From the NCBI RefSeq assembly GCF_007565055.1, contig NC_044558.1, positions 124,856,235 to 124,920,234 on the forward strand: a stretch of DNA of 64,000 bases, read 5' to 3'. How positions within the stretch are numbered: the first letter of the stretch is position 1; the number at the start of each line of letters is the position of its first letter. The notes below the pieces were generated by a model. That model had not been told where the DNA came from and ran no database searches. It saw only the letters and a list, made by a program, of their open reading frames with translations. The translations under genes and the position numbers were made by a program. Below, piece after piece: positions 57,060-64,000 of the stretch. The stretch is from Rhinopithecus roxellana (taxonomy: Eukaryota > Chordata > Mammalia > Primates > Cercopithecidae).

Positions 57060-57245
57060 GTTACACACAGTTCTATACATTTAATTTATTTTACTTTCAA
57101 TTTTCATAATAGCCTTGTAAGGTAGACATTATTACCTTCATCTTACAGGTAAAGAAACTGGTGCAGAGAGATTAGGGATCTCACTCAAGGTCACACTATT
57201 AATAAGCATAAAAGTAGGTTTTAAACCCTGCTCTGTCTTGCACCA
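57060..57245 (-). mobile_element. MIR SINE, antisense
   Basis: 'ttttcataatagccttgtaa', 'gtagacattattaccttcat', 'cttacaggtaaagaaactgg', 'ctcactcaaggtcacactat' and 'taaaccctgctctgtctt' match the complement of MIR throughout. Confidence 0.88.
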
Positions 57246-57254
57246 AAAAGGAGC

Positions 57255-57280
57255 AAAAAAAAAAAAAAAAAAAAAAAAAA
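57255..57280. repeat. A26 homopolymer
   Basis: Uninterrupted run of 26 A at the end of the MIR. No Alu or L1 body adjoins it, so it is not obviously a retrotransposon tail. Confidence 0.9.
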
Positions 57281-57649
57281 CCTTCCTCTCCATCAAGCTG
57301 TCTATGAAGTGTAAAGACAAGGAATGTGTTGATTATGATGCTCTTAAAATTGAAATTTGAAAGTAGTTTGACAGTAACGCAAATATGTCTAGGTTAAGAT
57401 TATATCTCAGATATAAAACATAAAACTCTAAAGAAGACCTTGTTGCAGTAAAAAAAACTACTTTTACAAATAAAACTATTTTAAAGCCTCAAAAATAATC
57501 TCAGCTATCTCCAATGTTCAGAAGCAGTCTCTAACTACTGAACGTAAAGGCAGACTTATTTAACTGGATGTTAATCAATGGGAGGCTAGAGGCAATGTCT
57601 AAGTGTTGTCTTGTCATTGTTACCTGACTTTATATAGTATTTGGTCATG

Positions 57650-57785
57650 AAAATAAGATTATAAACTTAAATAGTATTCATTGCCTATTACATTTGAGAT
57701 TCTAAGCCATGGACTGTGGAATTACAAATATGAACTAAATAGAGATACTGCACTCAAGAGGTTCACATTCTAGCCTGTTTGTACA
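57650..57785 (-). mobile_element. L2 LINE 3'-end fragment, antisense
   Basis: 'attctaagccatggactgtg', 'attacaaatatgaactaaat' and 'actcaagaggttcacattct' correspond to the complement of the L2 terminal region. Weak but ordered. Confidence 0.55.
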
Positions 57786-58237
57786 TACATTTCAAAATGT
57801 TGGAATTAATAAGAAGAAAGAACAAAGGAAAAGGTACTGAGACTGCAAACAATGAAAGACTTCCAGGAGTGAGATCAGGGAAGACTAATATTAGAAGGTA
57901 TATTAGTTGAACAAGTGTCCAAGTACAATGTGCACTAGAAGCAAGCATTATGTCATCTTTTCTCTCAAAAATTTTTATTCTTCCTCTGTTTCATATATTA
58001 ACTAAGAACATCACCATGTATTTGGATACTTGTGCAATAAATCTACACTTCACTTCTGACTTATCTTTTTCATCATATAGTCCATCTAAAATGCAATTCT
58101 GTCCATTCTAGCTGCGGAATGTATACATTTTCCCACCTGCTGTACCCTAAATTCACCATTCCCATTATAGTTCAGAATTTGTTTATCTGTCACTTAGATT
58201 GATTCAAGAGACTATCCATGTATTAACTTGCCACATG

Positions 58238-58560
58238 TTTTTGTTGTTATTTTTGTTTGTTTGTTTATTTGAGACAGTGCCTCACTCTGTTGCCAAGGCT
58301 GGAGTGCAATGAAACAATCAAAGCTCTCTGCAGCCTTGAACTCCTGGGCTCAAGTGATTCTCCCATCTTAGCCTTCTGAACACCTATGACTACAGGCATG
58401 CACTGCCATGCCAGACTAATTTTTTTTTTTTTAATTTTTTTGTAGAAGGAGGGTCTCTATCTGTTGTCCAGGCTGGTCTTGAACTCCTGACCTCAAGTGG
58501 TCCTCCCACCTGGACCTCCAAAAGTGCTGGGATTACAGGCATGAGCAACCACACCCAACT
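58238..58560 (-). mobile_element. AluJ, antisense, full length
   Basis: T-rich tail with TTTG units (58238-58270), then 'gagacagtgcctcactctgt', 'gaactcctgggctcaagtga', central poly-T at 58421-58440 and end 'gagcaaccacacccaact'. Flanks 'aacttgccacatgtttt' and 'aacttgttacatttt' are a plausible aged target-site duplication. Confidence 0.93.
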
Positions 58561-59289
58561 GAACTTGTTACATTTTAATCTTCTCTTCACCCGCTAGCCA
58601 AAATTATCTTTCATAATGTAAGCGTCAGTATGTCTTTCCCATGCTTAAATTACCATGTTAGTCCTCCGCTTCAAGTTTGAATTTCTTATTTATTTTATTG
58701 GATGTTTATAGCAACTGCTTAGCTCTCTAGCATCATTTCACCACTTTCCACCTTACCTGGTAAGCTTCATTTATCTAAGGTAAACTTGAAATTTTTAGAA
58801 CACAGTTGGCTTCCTAGTACCAAGACTCCTACAACATACTATTCTCATTTTTTAAATACTCCCACGACACATACTTATATTTCAGATTTCAGGTGAGTTT
58901 TCACTCTACTCAGCTCTCATATTTAGTAAGTTTTATAGGAAATCACACATGGCTTCATGTACTTTTGCTGTCTTCTTTATGTAGCTGTCTTCTACAATGG
59001 CATTTTCATACTCTGTCATCAGCCTCTGTAAACCTCAATAGACTAAGCATCACAAGAGCGTACCTAGAATACAGTGGCTGCAAATACCTATGAGTGGGAA
59101 GAATTAACAACAAATGTATTAATTTTTCCATCTCTGCTCAAGATTTTTATTTGTTAAAGTAGTTAAAACTCAGCTACATAAAGAATAATTTGTCAATATC
59201 AATTACCAACATTTTATAATGAATTGAAGAGATTTTGTTTTTTTTTTCATTCAGTGTACAACTTCCCTAGGTCATAAGCTCACTTGCAT
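58561..59289. other. Unassigned AT-rich DNA
   Basis: No gene or repeat recognised. A 66-codon frame at 58893-59093 has no recognisable feature. Confidence 0.5.
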
Positions 59290-59773
59290 AGTGTCGTAGA
59301 CAGAACAAGGGCCTCACAAAGATGCCCATGTCCTCATCCCCAGGATCTGTGAATATTTGCCTTCCATGGAAAAAGGACTTTACAGATGTGATTAACTGAG
59401 GGGTGTTGAGATGAACCATTATCCTGGGTTATCCAGTGGCCCAATGTAATCACACATATTCTTATAAATGGGAGGCAACAAAGTAAAAAAGCAGCTGTAG
59501 AACATGTGATGACGAAAGCAAGAAATTGACATAATGCCTGAAACAATCCATAAGCCAAGGAATGCAGACTACCTCCAGAAGGTGAAAACAGGCAAGAAAG
59601 CAGATTCTCCCTTAGAACCTCAGAAGCAGCCAGCACTGCCAACATCTTAATTTTAGTCCAGTGAGACTGATTTCAAACTTGTAAATTCCAGTACTTTATG
59701 GAAATAAATGTATGTCATTCTAAGCTACTAAATTTGTTGTGGTAATTTCTAGAAGCCATAGAAAACTAATACA
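59290..59773 (+). mobile_element. MLT1-type MaLR LTR
   Basis: 'aaagatgcccatgtcctcat', 'tttacagatgtgattaactg', 'atcctgggttatccagtggc', 'gaaagcaagaaattgacata' and terminal 'ctactaaatttgttgtggta...aaactaataca' follow MLT1 order. The 103-codon minus-strand frame inside (59334-59645) is incidental. Confidence 0.82.
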
Positions 59774-59999
59774 GGTACTGGCGGTCACTTAGTAAGAAAT
59801 AAATCATATTTATTGTATGAATAAAGCAAAATCCTAAAGGCATACCTGAAAAACAAAGAAATGGCAAAGTCAGTGTAAAGAGTCCATGGTCACAGATTAT
59901 TTATCCATTGTTTTGGGAATGATGGTTAGAAATAATTTTAAGAAAAATTGCAGATGTAAACAGAAGTACCTGATGAGTTGAAAAGTGTAGAATAGAAGT

Positions 60000-60143
60000 T
60001 GTGTTTCTCATAGTTTAGCATGTACCAGAAACACCTGAATTTTTGATGCAAGAGGTCTGTGATGGAGCCTAAAAGTGCGTTTCTGACAACTTCCAAAGGA
60101 AGCTACTGCTGTTGATCTGTGCTGATGGTCCACGTGTTGAGTC
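60000..60143 (+). mobile_element. MER5A-type hAT-Charlie fragment
   Basis: 'tgtgtttctcatagtttagc', 'taccagaaacacctgaattt', 'gtgcgtttctgacaacttcc' and 'tgctgatggtccacgtgttg' match MER5A landmarks (ttctcaaacttgg ... cagaatcacctgg ... tttctaacaagttcccaggtgatgctg ... ggtccggggaccac). Non-autonomous DNA transposon relic. Confidence 0.75.
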
Positions 60144-61858
60144 ATCTGGATCAATAAATATTTTGTACTTTTGATTAACCTTGTTTTCATCATCAAATAA
60201 TGTTAATAGCCTGTCTTTTACATGTTTTCAAACATCTCTTATGTGGCTTTTATGTTCTACTCATTTTCCAAGTCTTCCAAAATATTTTCATTTTCAAATA
60301 AATTGGTTTTATTTCATATTATATGTGAAATATGTACATTGACTTTTTTAAATTGAAAAATTATTCAAAATTGCATTACATTTTTAAAAAGATCTAAAAG
60401 TCTTCAATCTGACTTCGTAAGTATAGATGAATGGAGACATTTGGAGGGACGATGGGAAAACTAACTTTAAAATAAAATAGTGAGGAATGATAAATGTTAG
60501 GCATAAAAATACATGCTCTATGACTCTATATTACATTTAAAAAGCAGAAACAAATAATTTTTTAAACTAGAAGATCACAATAATGGTTTTCTTTGGGGTT
60601 GTGGAAGGGGGCAGACACTATATTGCAAGGCAGGCCAATTGTGGGGCTGTCATGTTCTGTTGACTGATTTGTTTGTATATACATTCATCAAACTATACAT
60701 TTAAGACTTGTGTAGTTATCAGCATGTATTTTATAACTTAATTTTTAAAAAGACTTTAAAAAGCTGAAAGAACTGTTTCACATGTGTTGGCTGAAGGGTG
60801 TTTTGCCTGTGATTGGATCTTTTTGTGTATATTTCCTTGAAACAATTTCTCTATTGGCAGAGTGATTTGAAATAGATACTGTGACAGAACCATATCCTGA
60901 GATTTTTTTATCTGAAACAAGTAGTTTTTAAAAAGTGAAAATGTCTCTTGCCTTTGGACATGTTCAACAAGAATTTTCTATTGAGTGTTTAACATTTTCA
61001 TGTACATGAATCTTAAAAATCCACCACATATGTGTACCTGAGAAGATAATTTATATGAGATCTTTTACATTAAGAAATTTAAATAACTCTGTTAATACAT
61101 GCAATATAAGACAGAACGGTAGGTAAAAAAAATTAAAATTTCTGTTAATAATAATATTTTACCATCTTATGAATAGAAAAATCATTGTGTTTATATTATT
61201 TTTTATTTCATTTCTTTGCTTTTCTTGCCTATAATCATTCCAGGAGCATTGTTTTATAGTTAGCTGAATTATAAAGAGGTGAAGTAATTGGTGATTCAGT
61301 CAGTAATTCTACTGGATTAAAAGCAGGACAGGTTGGTAATGATCCAGCCAAAGTGAATAAAAAGAGAACAGGTAAGCACATATGGTACAACATCTGCTTT
61401 CAAACTTAGAAAATATCTTCTCTAATCTCCAAAGCTTTCTTGGCTTTTCTTCTTAATTCTCTTTCTTTGCAGAAAGCACTGTGAAAACACATCCTGACTA
61501 TTTTTTACATTTATTATAATTTTTCCAAATATTAAATCACTACAATTTCCATTTCACAGTTTCTGATCCTATCACAAAAGCTTCTGAATACCGAAGCAAA
61601 TAGATTTAGAATAGTTAAACATAATACTGAATCTGAATCTCAAAGAGAATCTTTCTCTTCTTTAAGTGGATTCAGTCTATTTCATTCTTTATCTTTTGTA
61701 ATAGAAAGTATTTTTTATTTTTTAAAAGCCTGTCAACACATTGTAGGAATGTTACACAAACAAGTGTATTATATATTTACTTGTATTATTCCTCATCTTC
61801 ACTAAAGATAGCTGAAGCAGCCAGACGTCATTTTGAACACAGTAGTGCTTTGAAAATA
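60144..61858. other. Unassigned AT-rich DNA
   Basis: No gene or repeat could be firmly recognised. Confidence 0.5.
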
Positions 61859-62172
61859 CAGTTGTTCCTTGGTCTCTATAGGGGGTTGGTTCCAGGACCC
61901 CCGTGGATATCAAAATTTGTGGAGGCACAATTCCTTTATAGAAAATGGTGTAGTATTTGCAGATAACCTACTCATATTCTCCTTTATGCTTTAAATCATC
62001 CCTAGATTATTTATAATCATTAACACAATGTAAATGGTATGTTAATAGTTGTTAGAGTGTACTGGTTTTTAGAATTTGTATTATTTGTTATTGTATTAGT
62101 ATTTTAATTGTTTTTTTCCAAATATTTTCAACCCATGGTTCATTGAATCCAAGACGCAGAACATGTACACTG
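61859..62172. mobile_element. MER2-type Tigger DNA transposon relic
   Basis: Begins CAG and ends CTG, flanked on both sides by the TA dinucleotide that Tc1/mariner-class Tigger elements duplicate (61857-61858 and 62173-62174). The interior matches MER2: 'gttggttccaggacccccgt', 'aaaatggtgtagtatttgca', 'ttaaatcatccctagattat' and 'aatattttcaacccatggtt'. About 314 bp, close to the full non-autonomous length, with no coding capacity. Confidence 0.85.
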
Positions 62173-62524
62173 TAATCGTTCCTTTCCTTTCCACAATGAT
62201 TTTAAATTGCTATGCTTTTAAAAGGCCAAATAAGACAGGCTAGTTTTAAATTGCATTGCTTGATTCCTGATATTCAAATGTCTAATAATTCAAAAATTCA
62301 ACCAGATTTATAAAAAGTCTTTTTTTTCTGTTGAGTAAATGAATAAAGCAGATCCTACTTAGAAGGAATATTTCTGTCACACAAATATTTACTCTGTATT
62401 AAAAATTAATTGTCAATAATACTTATTTGTACAGTACACTAGCATCAACAGATGATTTTTTCACAATAATTTCAATACATTTCTGCTTAGTTATTCTACC
62501 TCTTGTTGAGCACCTACCTTAATG

Positions 62525-62670
62525 GGAGTTTTCCTGATGTCCATTTCATTGATCCTCACAACGATCCGGTAAGGCCCCATTCTCACTGCACAGACTAGAA
62601 AGCAAGGCTTAGAGCTGGTAAACTGGCGAGTCTGATGTCACAAAGCTGCCAAAGGTGGAAGCTGGCTCTT
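62525..62670 (-). mobile_element. MIR SINE fragment, antisense
   Basis: 'gatcctcacaacgatccggt', 'cccattctcactgcacagac', 'gaaagcaaggcttagagctg' and 'gtcacaaagctgccaaaggt' follow the complement of MIR. Confidence 0.78.
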
Positions 62671-64000
62671 CTTTTCTATTTTAGTTTCATCCCATAACCT
62701 ATGTACATCACAGCTTATTTGCTTCATAATATTTATTAATTTTAATGTCTTTTCTCTCACTTGAATTAAATAAGGGCTAGTATAAAATAGCTAAATTTTA
62801 TATGGAGTGAAGCATGTTGCATTTATATTTAGAATGAATGTACAAACCATTACCCCAGTAACAGCACTGGGCAAATACTGCCTATCAGAAAACAGGAAAA
62901 CATCATGTACGCCACTTAAGGAATTCTTTCAGAAGATTTAAAATATTGTGGTGGCTTTTCTTTATTTCTAATGATTAAGACGTATTTGTAAGATGCACTA
63001 ATTATTTTCAGTCCTTAGTTTACTGTTAGAAAATCATCTCTTTAGTATTCTAAATGCTGATGATGTTTGGAAAGTAGTCATTTACAATTTCCTGTCTCTC
63101 TAAAACAAAACAGATAAGATGTTTTAGTCTGCTTCAATGCTGTTCTTAAGTGTTTCCATAGTGGTGCCTTCTTGTATATTATGGCCTTACACAAGAGAGT
63201 AAATTCATACAAATGCATTTCTGATATCTTTATCTTTATGTTGAATTGACTTTTAAACTTCTGAATAATTTTTTTTTTTACTGACAATCAGTCATTTCTT
63301 GCTGCATAATAGTTTTTATACTCTGAAGGCATAACCACTAGCTTCCCTGTACTTGTACTTTTAACTGGTGCATTGTGACCATAGGTTACACTCAACAAAT
63401 GACCTTAGAATTATTTAATGGTTACTCATGTTATTATTAATAAAAAACATTCTATAATGTCAGCATCTGTTTCAATAGTATCATTGGATTATTGTAATCT
63501 GACCTATTGTCTTTAGACACAGATCCTCACTAAAAGTGTAGGCACCAAGCTTTGGAATAACAGGGAAAGGAAGAGACTATTCAGAGAGAAATACAATGTA
63601 AGAGAATTTGGTATTATAGCACCAGGTGATATAGTGCTATTGTACTATATTCCATACTCACAAAAAAATCAATGACTCCTCAAGTGCATTTACGGAAGAG
63701 AAAATAGGATGAAAAAGAGAAAGGAATGGGATGGAAATAATCAGCTCTATTCTCCTCCTGGCAGGCAGGAGTCCAGCGAAGCAGATTCCTTAGGGAGAGA
63801 GAATATCATTTTCCTCCCTGGCCAGGACTAAAACTGCTACATGCTAGAAATCTATGGCTTTCTTAGGAACTGTCACTTTTGTGGAAGGAAAGATTTAGAG
63901 GTCGTATCCAACAGCCAGGAATGCTATATAAGCACCATTTTTATATAGCAGTAGCTCCATAGGATTCCCTTTCTGCATGGCCACAAGCTTTGCCCGTGAT
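62671..64000. other. Unassigned AT-rich DNA to the window end
   Basis: No gene or named repeat. The last 300 bases are somewhat richer in G+C ('cctggcaggcaggagtccag' near 63758) but without a recognisable element or splice pattern. Confidence 0.5.

Noticed and set aside
59334..59645. 103-codon minus-strand frame with hydrophobic stretch
   Set aside because: It lies inside an MLT1 LTR in the antisense direction.

Overview
This window is nuclear DNA from a primate, most likely an Old World monkey (a cercopithecoid such as a macaque, baboon or guenon). The young AluY copies at 8780, 45388 and 52060 share substitutions I associate with Old World monkey AluY subfamilies: 'GGCTCAAGCCTG' in the left arm, 'GGCGTAAACCC' in the right arm, and 'GAGCTGAGATCCGGCC' where the 3' end is kept. 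Human AluY reads 'GGCTCACGCCTG' and 'GAGCCGAGATCGCGCC'. The species cannot be fixed from this evidence alone.

I see no functional protein-coding gene, no tRNA, rRNA or snRNA gene, no CRISPR array and no prokaryotic feature. The window is an AT-rich, LINE-rich gene desert. All longer reading frames lie in transposable elements: LINE-1 ORF1/ORF2, an ERV-H gag/pol, or open frames across Alu and LTR sequence.

Layout: 1-3.6 kb holds the end of a MaLR retrovirus-like element and an old antisense L1. 3.6-19 kb is mostly unassigned AT-rich DNA with Alu, MIR and L2 fragments, an old L1 at 16.0-17.6 kb, and a solo ERV1-like LTR with a CTTT target duplication (10736-11533). 19.0-25.3 kb is a full-length 6.2-kb antisense L1 flanked by a perfect 14-bp target-site duplication. 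Its ORF1 and ORF2 are both broken. 25-34 kb holds an old sense L1M, three MaLR LTRs and a (AC)28 tract.

34.4-46.1 kb is a nest. An antisense L1MA-type LINE was entered by an ERV-H provirus. That provirus was itself hit by an ERVK-type LTR (5-bp TSD) and by a solo LTR7 (5-bp TSD with one mismatch). Its 3' LTR stops after 86 bp, where a 5'-end-only fragment of an L1P begins, and the antisense L1MA then resumes. Head-to-head with it lies a sense L1MA that carries a tail-less Alu and a matching deletion. Directly downstream is an inverted duplication, 46091-46312 against 47232-47447, about 98% identical, around a 919-bp spacer. 47.5-64 kb is again low-information DNA with Alu, MIR, MLT1, MER5A, MER2 and L2 copies.

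Nothing here amounts to a new biological system. The best leads are structural: the inverted duplication, the Alu-associated LINE deletion, and the multi-layer insertion history at 34-46 kb. Family names are given from recognition of consensus sequence, not from a database search, so subfamily assignments are provisional.
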